Origin: Mucilaginibacter defluvii
GTDB taxonomy: Bacteria > Bacteroidota > Bacteroidia > Sphingobacteriales > Sphingobacteriaceae
NCBI RefSeq assembly: GCF_039543225.1
Contig: NZ_BAABJI010000004.1
Span: 558,001-622,000, forward strand
Reading direction: 5' to 3'
DNA: 64,000 bases
Part shown: positions 50,043 to 57,950 of the stretch, piece after piece
Numbering within the stretch: the first letter of the stretch is position 1
Layout: each line of letters starts with the position of its first letter
Notes under the pieces: model-generated
Told to the model about the DNA's origin: nothing
The model's input: the letters and a program-made list of their open reading frames with translations, nothing else
Database searches by the model: none
Made by a program: the position numbers and the translations under genes

Positions 50043-51134
50043 TCAATCAGCAAAAGTAAATAAACTATGCTGGCTGGCCGTATGCAGATCGCGCCATACC
50101 TGGTTGATCTCCGTATCCGGATTGGCGGCTATCAATCCGCAGTAAGGATATAACTCATCTACTATATTCCGGGCAAGTGTAGCCAAGGTATGCGATGTTT
50201 TGCTGACAGCCTGTAATGCCCCGGCACTGTCAGTCTTTTGACTTACAGCCTGCCACGATGCATCAACCGCCCGGTAAAAATCAGCGCGTGTCTGGTTTAA
50301 TTTAGCAATGCTTTCATGTAATAGCTGCTGCACTTTGTGCTGCTGCGCGGCATTGTACCGGCCACGAAAAGGCTTGTCGGCAAACAGGGTTTCGCACAGA
50401 TCAGTAAAGTGAATGGCCATGCCGCTCATGTTGGCGGTCAGTGTGGCTTCGGCTAACTGCATAAAGGGATAGTAGTACAACGCCCCATCTACCTTAGCTG
50501 CTGATGCATCTATCTTAAAACAACGGTTAGCTTTTACAAACAGGCTATCTACCCGATAAGCATCGCTGCCGGTAGCCATCATGCCCACATACTTCCATGC
50601 CGATTGTATGTTAACATCCTCCCGGTTAAATACAAATGGCAGTATCAGCGGCGAGCCATCAGCATTCAATACAGTTTCATCGCCTTGTTTAATTACGCAG
50701 TTGGCGGTTACATGGGTAGCGTGCTGTATGCCGCTGGCATATTTCCATTCGCCGTTAATGATATAGCCGCCCTCCGTAATTGTAGCCGTACCGCTTGGCG
50801 CGCCGCTGCCTGCCAGGCAAAGCTGCGAGTGAGCGAATATCTCCTGAGCGGCATCCGGCTCAATAAAACCACCAAACCAGCCCGCGCCGCTGCATAGGGT
50901 AACAACCCAGCCTAAACTGCCGTTGGCCCAGGCCAGGCTCTCCTCCAGGCGTACCTGGTCGGGCAGGTTAAGTTCGAGGCCCGAATAGATTGCAGGTACC
51001 AAAAATTTGAACCAACCCTGCTCATGCACCAGCGCCAACTGCGCCGGGTGCAGCTTACCGCTCTTTTCGGCTTCAGGAACGTGGCGGCGTATGGTATCAA
51101 CCCATTCGGGTTTTAACAAGGTAGATGGATGCAT
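50043..51134 (-). CDS. Acyl-CoA dehydrogenase-fold flavoprotein in the thiamine operon
   Basis: A 363-residue protein with the acyl-CoA dehydrogenase/HpaB-like monooxygenase fold: N-terminal helical part (about 1-105), a beta domain beginning LCLAGSGAPSGTATITEGGYIINGEWKYASGIQHATH (about 115-151), and C-terminal helices. The AGSGAPSGTA and NGEWKYASG phrases match flavin-dependent class D monooxygenases and relatives rather than fatty-acid enzymes; the usual catalytic glutamate is not obvious. It starts 8 bases after pnuC-like gene and follows the TPP-riboswitch-controlled receptor, so it is probably expressed under thiamine limitation. Substrate unknown; a thiamine precursor or breakdown product is a guess. 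Confidence 0.78.
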   Translation of the reverse strand: MHPSTLLKPEWVDTIRRHVPEAEKSGKLHPAQLALVHEQGWFKFLVPAIYSGLELNLPDQVRLEESLAWANGSLGWVVTLCSGAGWFGGFIEPDAAQEIFAHSQLCLAGSGAPSGTATITEGGYIINGEWKYASGIQHATHVTANCVIKQGDETVLNADGSPLILPFVFNREDVNIQSAWKYVGMMATGSDAYRVDSLFVKANRCFKIDASAAKVDGALYYYPFMQLAEATLTANMSGMAIHFTDLCETLFADKPFRGRYNAAQQHKVQQLLHESIAKLNQTRADFYRAVDASWQAVSQKTDSAGALQAVSKTSHTLATLARNIVDELYPYCGLIAANPDTEINQVWRDLHTASQHSLFTFAD

Positions 51135-51142
51135 ATGTGATT

Positions 51143-51760
51143 TTAATTAGCGGCTACGTTGATCTTGCCGTCCAGCTTTTTCTTCCAATCGATATAGCCA
51201 AATATGGCCACCACGAACAAAAAGATGGTTAGGCAGGCAAAAAGCGGTAAACCTTTATAAAATAACAGGGGTACCGCAACAAAATTACTGATGTTGAGCA
51301 ATACCCAATTCTCAATTTTCCGCCTGGCCAGCAACCACATACCGGCCCACGCGGTTGACGATACAAAGGAATCCAGTATCGGCACATCCGAAGGGGTAAA
51401 GTATTTTAACAACAGGTACAGTACGGCCCATCCCCCTAAACTGATGGCAACGGTAACCATCCATTCGCTGCGGTTAGCATAGCTGATCTGCACAGGCGGT
51501 TCGTCGCGCTTTCGCGTCCAGTATATCCAGCCGTAAATACTCATCACCAGGTAATACATATTTAACGCGGCCTCGGCATACAGCTTAACATCTACCAACA
51601 AATACAACGACAATACAATACCGACGATACCCGCCGGATAAAGCAGTATATTATTCCGCTTAGCCAGCAGCACCTCGGCCATGCCGAATATGGTGGCAAC
51701 CCACTGCAGCGGGCCGGTTTCTTTTATTTGTGTTATGAATAGTTCTATCCAGTGTTGCAT
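51143..51760 (-). CDS. pnuT: PnuC-family transporter, probable thiamine transporter PnuT
   Basis: A 205-residue inner-membrane protein of the PnuC family with seven helices. The family's aromatic motif is YGWIYWTRKRDEP (about 95-107). PnuC members carry vitamin-type substrates (nicotinamide riboside, riboflavin, thiamine) by facilitated diffusion followed by trapping. Its position downstream of a TPP-riboswitch-controlled TonB receptor points to thiamine, the role known as PnuT in Bacteroides. The gap to the receptor gene is 195 bases and holds two palindromic repeats, so read-through is assumed, not proven. Confidence 0.85.
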   Translation of the reverse strand: MQHWIELFITQIKETGPLQWVATIFGMAEVLLAKRNNILLYPAGIVGIVLSLYLLVDVKLYAEAALNMYYLVMSIYGWIYWTRKRDEPPVQISYANRSEWMVTVAISLGGWAVLYLLLKYFTPSDVPILDSFVSSTAWAGMWLLARRKIENWVLLNISNFVAVPLLFYKGLPLFACLTIFLFVVAIFGYIDWKKKLDGKINVAAN

Positions 51761-51785
51761 TTACCCCTCCCAAATTAAATCCATT

Positions 51786-51867
51786 GTCATTTCGACCGAA
51801 GTACGAGGAGAAATCTGTCGCTTTGTTATTGAGCGCGTGCGGATTCCTCTCTACCGTTCGGAATGAC
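51786..51867 (+). repeat. Palindromic interspersed repeat, family A, copy 2
   Basis: Arms GTCATTTCG (51786-51794) and CGGAATGAC (51859-51867) with mismatches. Shares a 21-base identical stretch with the copy at 41944-42021. Confidence 0.75.
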
Positions 51868-51923
51868 AAGTAATACTTAGATTCATAACCCCAGCTAACA
51901 TCCCACAAAAGAAGACTATTAAG

Positions 51924-51942
51924 TCCTCCCCAAGGGGGAGGA
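51924..51942. repeat. Palindromic interspersed repeat, family B, copy 2
   Basis: TCCTCCCC/GGGGAGGA perfect arms with a 3-base loop, 13 bases from the receptor stop codon. Same order (A then B) and same position at a minus-strand gene end as the pair near 42 kb. Confidence 0.75.
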
Positions 51943-51955
51943 TTAGGAGGGTTTA

Positions 51956-54370
51956 CTAAAACGCTAAACTCAACGACGCCAGGAAATTCCTGGTGGCTTG
52001 TACGTAGAAATAATTATAGTTATAAATATTACTGCCGCTCAAACCTGGATAAGTAGCGCCGTTGGCCTCGTATTTTTTGTTGAACACGTTATTTACCAGT
52101 AAGCCAATGCCGATATTTTTAACCGCCTTAGTGCTAAAGTTATAGCGCAGGCGCACATCGCTTACAAAGTAGCCGCTTATTTTACGGTTAGCGGCGTAAG
52201 GGTTGCTTATGTTTTCCTCGTCAATGGTATAACCCGCCGGGTTGGTATTCATGGTATTGTCCAGAAACTGGCTGCTGATGTATTTGCTCAGCAAAGCGAT
52301 CTCCCCGCCTTTTATGGGCGAATAGCTCACCTCGCTCGATCCGATGAACGACGGCGAAAAGGCGATAGTAGTTTTCTTTAGCTGTAGTTCAACAAGGCTG
52401 TTATCATCATAATTAGTAAAAAACTGACCATAGTTCTTGATCTTGTTGGTGCTCACGGTAGCGGTTGCGCCCCAGGCTAACTGATCGGTAATTTTTACAC
52501 GGCCATCAAACTCAACACCGGCACGGTAGCTGTCCTTTACGTTACGGCGAATGGCGGAGCCTACATCATTAAGCTGACCAGTTACGATCAACTGGTTTTT
52601 GTAAAGCATATAAAAACCGTTAATGCCACCGGTAAAGCGTGATGTGCTGATGCGATAACCGGCCTCAAAATCCTTCAGGTTCTCATGCTTAGGGCGGCTT
52701 TGGGGCGATGAGTTGGTATAATCATTACGGTTAGGCTCACGGTTGCCTACCGCAAACGAGGCGTACACGTTGCTTTGATCGTTGATCTTATAAGTAACAC
52801 CAGCTTTCGGGTTAAAAAAGTTGAGCGTCGCGCTTTGCTGCACATTGTTCAGGTTAAAATCAAACCCTAAAAACGAATAGTAGATGTAGCGGTACTGCAT
52901 ATCGGCATATAACAACCATTTATCCAGGTTCCACTCGGCACGGGCGAAGATGTTAAAATCATTCTTTTTGGCGTCATCACGATAGTACTCATAGTTATAT
53001 GGTACGTTAATGGTATTGCTGCTGTTGATGATATTGCCGTAGTGGCCACCTTTGTACTCGTTATACGCACCGCCTAAAGTCATGTTCAATTGATCTGTAG
53101 GCAGATATTTTAAAGCGTAAGTAACGCCATAAAAATCGTTATCCAACCAACGCCTGCGAACAATATTGCTGGTATTCAAAGTATCGGCACCATAAATAAC
53201 CGGCGTTAAACCATAGTTTTTTACCGAATCCGCTTCTTTAAACTCTTCGTAATACCCTTTGCCTTTGGTATAGTGCAACGCCCCGCTGAATGATAGCTTA
53301 TCAGATATACGCTGATCTACCAATAGCTGGTAATGGTTTTGGGTGTAGTTGTCTACCTGATCTTTATAGGTATATTCGTTATACCGGCGGTTGTTCAGTA
53401 TCTCGTAATCAGGCACGCCATTCCACGCTTGGTAAGTACGCTCATAGCCGGTAAATACGTTGGCACGGATGGTGGTGTTTTTACCATAATAAGCACCTGT
53501 TAAAAAATAAGATTTCAGGTTAGAAAAAGCCCGGTCGATATAACCATCAGAGTGTATGCGCGACAGTCGGCCATCAAAACTGAAATGATTACCCAGCAAA
53601 CCCGTACCCACGCTCACGGTGTTTTTAACGGTATTGAACGAACCTGCGGAGTTGTTCAGTTCAACGTAGGCAGTATCACGACGGGTAGCTGTTTGCACGT
53701 TGATGCTGCCGCCGAATGCACCCGCACCGTTGGTTGAGGTACCAACACCGCGCTGTACCTGTATGTTATTTACGGATGAGGCGATATCCGGAATATCCAC
53801 AAAGAATGATCCCTGGCTTTCCGAATCGTTATACGGAATGCCGTTGATGGTTACGTTGATACGTGAGGGGTCAGACCCACGGATGCGGATGCCGGTATAA
53901 CCCACCCCCGCGCCGGCATCAGATGTTACCACTACCGATGGTGTTTGGTTAAGCAAAAAAGGCAGATCCTGGCCAAAATTGTTCTTTTCGAGATCCTTTT
54001 TACTCAGGTTAGTGAAAGCCGTAGGCGAGTTTTTGCTTGCCCGGGTTGCGGTAACCGTTACTTCCTCGGTGGTATAGTTTGATGATACCAGGGTAAAATT
54101 TAATGTTTGATTACCACGAACCGCGATGCTTTTAGTTGTTTGCTGATAGCCAATGTAGTTAACCACAACCGCATAAGTACCCGTTGCCAGGCTTACCTTG
54201 TACTGGCCGGAGCCATCAGTTACGGTGTTTTGTTGTGCTGATGCAATGCTTACCGTTGCGCCGGGTAATGCCTCACCATTTTGGTTAGTTACTTTTCCGG
54301 ATACGGAAAACTGGGCCGATGCCACGTAAGGCAACAGCAGGGCGAACACCGCCGCAAATAAATTTTTCAA
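51956..54370 (-). CDS. TonB-dependent outer-membrane receptor, probable thiamine receptor
   Basis: An 804-residue receptor. The start is a TTG at 54370 directly before a signal peptide (MKNLFAAVFALLLPYVASAQ); no ATG fits. A carboxypeptidase-regulatory-like domain (about 22-105, GKVTNQNGEALPGATVSI) precedes the plug (about 115-225, TPSVVVTSDAGAGVGYTGIRIRGSD and GVGTSTNGAGAFGG) and a 22-strand barrel ending in the aromatic F of LASLSLAF. Control by the TPP riboswitch upstream implies uptake of thiamine or a thiamine compound, like OMR1 of Bacteroides. Followed by the PnuC-family gene. Confidence 0.92.
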   Translation of the reverse strand: MKNLFAAVFALLLPYVASAQFSVSGKVTNQNGEALPGATVSIASAQQNTVTDGSGQYKVSLATGTYAVVVNYIGYQQTTKSIAVRGNQTLNFTLVSSNYTTEEVTVTATRASKNSPTAFTNLSKKDLEKNNFGQDLPFLLNQTPSVVVTSDAGAGVGYTGIRIRGSDPSRINVTINGIPYNDSESQGSFFVDIPDIASSVNNIQVQRGVGTSTNGAGAFGGSINVQTATRRDTAYVELNNSAGSFNTVKNTVSVGTGLLGNHFSFDGRLSRIHSDGYIDRAFSNLKSYFLTGAYYGKNTTIRANVFTGYERTYQAWNGVPDYEILNNRRYNEYTYKDQVDNYTQNHYQLLVDQRISDKLSFSGALHYTKGKGYYEEFKEADSVKNYGLTPVIYGADTLNTSNIVRRRWLDNDFYGVTYALKYLPTDQLNMTLGGAYNEYKGGHYGNIINSSNTINVPYNYEYYRDDAKKNDFNIFARAEWNLDKWLLYADMQYRYIYYSFLGFDFNLNNVQQSATLNFFNPKAGVTYKINDQSNVYASFAVGNREPNRNDYTNSSPQSRPKHENLKDFEAGYRISTSRFTGGINGFYMLYKNQLIVTGQLNDVGSAIRRNVKDSYRAGVEFDGRVKITDQLAWGATATVSTNKIKNYGQFFTNYDDNSLVELQLKKTTIAFSPSFIGSSEVSYSPIKGGEIALLSKYISSQFLDNTMNTNPAGYTIDEENISNPYAANRKISGYFVSDVRLRYNFSTKAVKNIGIGLLVNNVFNKKYEANGATYPGLSGSNIYNYNYFYVQATRNFLASLSLAF

Positions 54371-54443
54371 TGTGTTTTAGTACAAATATTGCGTTAAACC
54401 ATCTGCAAGCCAGGGCGAACATGCAGTACACTTAACTTATTAC

Positions 54444-54634
54444 CTCTCCCTACGCCGGCATTATCCGGATCAGGTGTATACTCAAGTGAAGGTTGAATAG
54501 TGAGTGGTGAATACTGCCACTGCTACTAATTCCTGCAACTTTAAGTAATGGGTATGATCTCAGCCTGTCTTTCAGTTTGGCAAACTAACTGCAGTTAGTT
54601 TATTTGACCAAAGCAAGGCACCCCTTGAGAATTA
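54444..54634 (-). ncRNA. TPP riboswitch (THI element)
   Basis: Read on the minus strand, the conserved blocks appear in order: GGGGTGCC (54624-54617), CTGAGA (54563-54558), ACCTGATC (54475-54468) and TAATGCCGGCGTAGGGA (54463-54447). These are the thiamine-pyrophosphate-binding pockets. The stretch between the second and third blocks is long (about 80 bases) and contains an 18-base segment also found at 41855-41872. The first base lies just after a -7 box (54641-54648). No T-tailed terminator is visible between the aptamer and the receptor TTG, so control is more likely on translation or by another structure. Downstream genes: TonB receptor, PnuT, flavoprotein. Confidence 0.95.
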
Positions 54635-54640
54635 CGTTGG

Positions 54641-54648
54641 CAAATATA
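54641..54648 (-). promoter_or_regulatory. -7 promoter box of the thiamine operon
   Basis: On the minus strand this reads TATATTTG, exact for TAnnTTTG. Initiation near 54636 puts the riboswitch at the very 5' end of the mRNA. Confidence 0.6.
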
Positions 54649-54690
54649 GTTTTTTATATCAAAAATCAGCTATGCGGAAAATTTAAGCAC

Positions 54691-57243
54691 CTAAAAGCCC
54701 TTTTTACGGACGATTCCCTGCCTGCGTGAGGGGCGTTTGGCCTGCGGTTCATCATCATCCAGGTGGTAGCGGCGAGCCATTTTGGCTACGCGTTCTTCTA
54801 GGGTTTCGGTAGTTAGTTTATCGCGGCTCAGGTTATCCACCATAATGGGGAACGCGAAAGGCGTTGGCTTTTCCAAGTGTTTTAAAATAATGTTTTGCCC
54901 GGCGATGCGCTGCAAGGCGGCACGTAAACGGAATTCTTCCAGTTGGAAAGATAGCGCCTCGTTATACGCCTGCCGGATCAGCAAGTTGTCCGGCTCGTAC
55001 TCAGTAAACACCTCGAACAACAACGATGTCGATGCCTGCAAATGTTTGTTCTTGATCTGCTGGCCGGGATAACCCGTAAATACCAGACCACCGATATGGG
55101 CGATATCCCTGAACTTACGGCGTGCCATTTCATTGGCGTTAAGGCTGTTATGAATATCATCCAACAGGTTATTCAAAGAGAAAAAATCGGCATCTTCTAA
55201 TATCTCCTCGATTGCGATATCTTCATCAGCCAGCAGCTCAAAGCCATAATCATTCATGGCGATGGAGAAACTGGCGGGCTTAACTTTGGTGATCCGGTAA
55301 GCCAATATGGATGCCATACCCTCGTGCACCAGTCTGCCCTCAAACGGATAAAAAAGCAGGTGATGCCCGTCTCGTGATTTGAACGACTCAATTAAAAACT
55401 CGTTGCTTTGCGGCAAGTGCGAAAGTTTGTTTTGCATCTCAAACAAGGGTTTCAACGCTTTTACCTCAATATCTTTTTCTACACCGTGCGATACCTCATC
55501 CAGCTTATCCCGAAATACGGCCGATAGCTGTGACGACAGTGGCATCCGTCCGCCCGCCCAACTGGGTATCAGTCCTTTTTTTGCTGTTGATTTTTTTACG
55601 TAGGCGGTCATTTCCTTCACCCGCACAAACTCCAGGCTACGCCCCGCGAACCAAAAGGTGTTGCCTGGTTTCAGTTTGGCTATAAAACCCTCTTCAATAG
55701 TACCCAGCGAGCCGCCACTCAGCCAGCTTACCCGTATCGTCATTTCGCTGGTGATGGTGCCAATGCTGAGCCGGTGGCGCATGGCTACCCGCCTGCTGTT
55801 AACTTTATATAGCCCGTTCTCTACTTCTACTTTTAAAAACTCATCGTATTGTGCCAGGGTTTTGCCGCCGCGGGTAATAAAGTCAAGCAACTGGCCATAC
55901 TCGTTAGCGGTAAGATCGGCAAAGGCGTAGGTAGTTTTAACCTCCTCAAACAATTCATCAGCTCGAAACCCATCTGACACGGCGAGGGTGACCATGTATT
56001 GTACCAGCACATCCATGGTGAGCAGCATGGGGTCGCGGCTTTCAAATACGCCACGTTTAATGGCCTCTTTCAAGGCTGCTCCTTCCAACAATTCCAGCGA
56101 GTGCGTAGGTACAAAATACGCTCTTGATACAGCACCGGGGTGGTGCCCGCTTCGTCCGGCCCGCTGCATAAAACGCGCCACGCCTTTCGGACTACCAACC
56201 TGCACCACCGTATCAACCGGGCGAAAATCAACCCCCAAATCCAGACTTGAGGTGCATACCACCAGCTTCAATGCTTCGGCATGCAGGGCTTGTTCTACCC
56301 AATTGCGCAGCTCATTATCCAGTGAGCCGTGATGCATGGCCATTACACCGGCGTATTCGGGGTAGTTATCTAAAATGGCATGGTACCATATCTCCGACTG
56401 TGAGCGGGTATTACAAAATATAAGTGTTGTTTTGCTTTTGGCTACAATATCCATCACCTGCGGCAAAAGCTTCACACCAATGTGGCCTGTCCACGAGTAA
56501 TTTTCGATATTGTCCGGTATCACCGAGCGTATATCGAGTTTTTTCTCAATATTGGCCCTAACCATACGGATGTTTTCCTTCGGGAAGGTATTGCCTAACA
56601 ATACTTCGGCGGCTTGTTCCAGGTTACCTATGGTAGCGCTGATGCCCCAGATGCGGACCCCTCCCCGGCCCTCCCCGAGGGGGAGGTCCCTACCCAGGTG
56701 CTTCAACCTACTCAACCCCAACTCCACCTGCACGCCGCGTTTGGTGCCCAGCAGTTCGTGCCACTCGTCGACCACTACTACCTGCAGGCTCTTGAATATT
56801 TTAGGATATTCCTTTTGGGCCAGCATCAGGTGCAGGCTTTCTGGAGTGGTTAGCAGCACTTCGGGCAGCTTTTTTTTGAGAGCCTGTTTTTCGGCGGCGG
56901 AGGTATCGCCGGTACGGGTGGCTATTTTCCAGGGCAGGCCGATCTCGTCGCAGGCCTCCTGCATGGCCTTGCGGATATCGTTGGTAAGCGCACGCAAGGG
57001 GGTAATCCACATCATTAGCAAGCCATTATCCTTACGGGTTTGCCAGGTATCCGGATATTGGTTGATGTAACCTGCCAAAAAAGGCAAAAACAAAGCATAG
57101 GTTTTACCGCTGCCCGTTGGCGCGTTCAGCAACCCCGAATAACCGTCCAGGTAAACAGCCTCCATCTCTTTTTGAAACGGAAATTGCTTCCAGTTCTTTT
57201 GCTTGTACCATTGCTGAATAACCTTTTGGCCGGGCGTGCTCAT
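54691..57243 (-). CDS. Ligase-associated DNA damage response DEXH-box helicase (Lhr-like)
   Basis: An 850-residue superfamily 2 helicase. Motif I APTGSGKT (about 41-48), Ia TPLRALTND, II VDEWHELL (DEWH, about 158-165), III GISATIGN (about 200-207), VI QRAGRSGHHPG (about 360-370). A winged-helix and Lhr-specific core follow, and the tail is basic (RRQGIVRKKGF). In Bacteroidota such helicases accompany a DNA ligase, an exonuclease and a phosphoesterase in a repair set; those are not seen in the window. Residues 184-196 (GRDLPLGEGRGGV) are encoded by a palindromic repeat inserted in frame between KHL and RIWGISAT. Confidence 0.93.
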   Translation of the reverse strand: MSTPGQKVIQQWYKQKNWKQFPFQKEMEAVYLDGYSGLLNAPTGSGKTYALFLPFLAGYINQYPDTWQTRKDNGLLMMWITPLRALTNDIRKAMQEACDEIGLPWKIATRTGDTSAAEKQALKKKLPEVLLTTPESLHLMLAQKEYPKIFKSLQVVVVDEWHELLGTKRGVQVELGLSRLKHLGRDLPLGEGRGGVRIWGISATIGNLEQAAEVLLGNTFPKENIRMVRANIEKKLDIRSVIPDNIENYSWTGHIGVKLLPQVMDIVAKSKTTLIFCNTRSQSEIWYHAILDNYPEYAGVMAMHHGSLDNELRNWVEQALHAEALKLVVCTSSLDLGVDFRPVDTVVQVGSPKGVARFMQRAGRSGHHPGAVSRAYFVPTHSLELLEGAALKEAIKRGVFESRDPMLLTMDVLVQYMVTLAVSDGFRADELFEEVKTTYAFADLTANEYGQLLDFITRGGKTLAQYDEFLKVEVENGLYKVNSRRVAMRHRLSIGTITSEMTIRVSWLSGGSLGTIEEGFIAKLKPGNTFWFAGRSLEFVRVKEMTAYVKKSTAKKGLIPSWAGGRMPLSSQLSAVFRDKLDEVSHGVEKDIEVKALKPLFEMQNKLSHLPQSNEFLIESFKSRDGHHLLFYPFEGRLVHEGMASILAYRITKVKPASFSIAMNDYGFELLADEDIAIEEILEDADFFSLNNLLDDIHNSLNANEMARRKFRDIAHIGGLVFTGYPGQQIKNKHLQASTSLLFEVFTEYEPDNLLIRQAYNEALSFQLEEFRLRAALQRIAGQNIILKHLEKPTPFAFPIMVDNLSRDKLTTETLEERVAKMARRYHLDDDEPQAKRPSRRQGIVRKKGF
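56670..56686. repeat. Family B palindromic repeat inside the helicase gene
   Basis: CCTCCCC-GAG-GGGGAGG, same core as at 42042-42067 and 51924-51942, surrounded by GC-rich flanks (about 56655-56690). Length is a multiple of three so the frame is kept; it adds about 8-13 residues between conserved helicase segments. Confidence 0.72.
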
Positions 57244-57307
57244 ATATTAATGCAAATAACAAAATAAGCGGCAAATGGTTATTACATCCACACCAATTCT
57301 GTTATTC

Positions 57308-57895
57308 ATGAAAAAACTGTTTTTGATTATGATGGTGCCTTTACTGTTTGCCTGTAATAGTCCGGCAGATAAGAAAGCGACCGACAGTGCGACAACAGAT
57401 ACGACTGTCGCAATTGAAACTGAGGTTAAGCCTGAACAATTAATCTCCCCCGGAAAAGGCGTCGGCCATCTTACAATTGATCTACCCGTAGATAGCGCCA
57501 TCGCCAAGCTGGGTAAACCTGACTCATCCGACGCAGCTATGGGCAGCAGTCTGATGGCTTGGTACAGTAAGGATGAAAATAAGTACCGTACCGCCGTTTT
57601 TGCGCGCCGCGATATGGGTAATGACGAGGTGAGCCGGATAAAACTCATCATGGTTACTTCACCATGGTTTAAAACTGAAAATGGCGTTGCAACGGGCACA
57701 CCGCTTACCGATATAGAGAAAAGCTATCCGTTAAAGCCTGTTGATAATGCCACCGCTGCAAAGAAGGGTTTGCTTGTGTTTGATGATAATGCAAAAGGAA
57801 TAACCTTTGATATTGACAGTGCAAGCAAAAAATGCGTGGCTATCACTGTGCATCAAGCTAACGAAAAGCCAGAATCGTACATCGATATGCATTAA
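57308..57895 (+). CDS. Lipoprotein of unknown function
   Basis: A 195-residue exported lipoprotein with basic start MKKLF, hydrophobic core and lipobox LLFAC (C about residue 16), followed by a Thr/Asp/Ser-rich linker. The mature domain (about 50-195) begins LISPGKGVGHLTIDLPVDSAIAKLGKPDSSDAA, a pattern like the intramembrane-facing repeats of other Bacteroidota lipoproteins, but I cannot name the family. The frame extends to an ATG at 57275, but 57308 gives the proper signal peptide. Monocistronic, with a terminator directly behind it. Confidence 0.75.
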   Translation: MKKLFLIMMVPLLFACNSPADKKATDSATTDTTVAIETEVKPEQLISPGKGVGHLTIDLPVDSAIAKLGKPDSSDAAMGSSLMAWYSKDENKYRTAVFARRDMGNDEVSRIKLIMVTSPWFKTENGVATGTPLTDIEKSYPLKPVDNATAAKKGLLVFDDNAKGITFDIDSASKKCVAITVHQANEKPESYIDMH

Positions 57896-57900
57896 TAAAA

Positions 57901-57933
57901 AAAAGCGGCAGACCTTGTGGATCTGCCGCTTTT
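57901..57933. terminator. Bidirectional intrinsic terminator
   Basis: AAAAGCGGCAGA (57901-57912) and TCTGCCGCTTTT (57922-57933) form a perfect 12-base stem. It serves the lipoprotein and the convergent M16 gene. Confidence 0.9.
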
Positions 57934-57950
57934 CGACCTTTATAGATGCC

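Noticed and set aside
54371..54443. Intrinsic terminator as expression platform of the TPP riboswitch
   Set aside because: Only a weak five-base CTGCA/TGCAG pairing without a T run is present.
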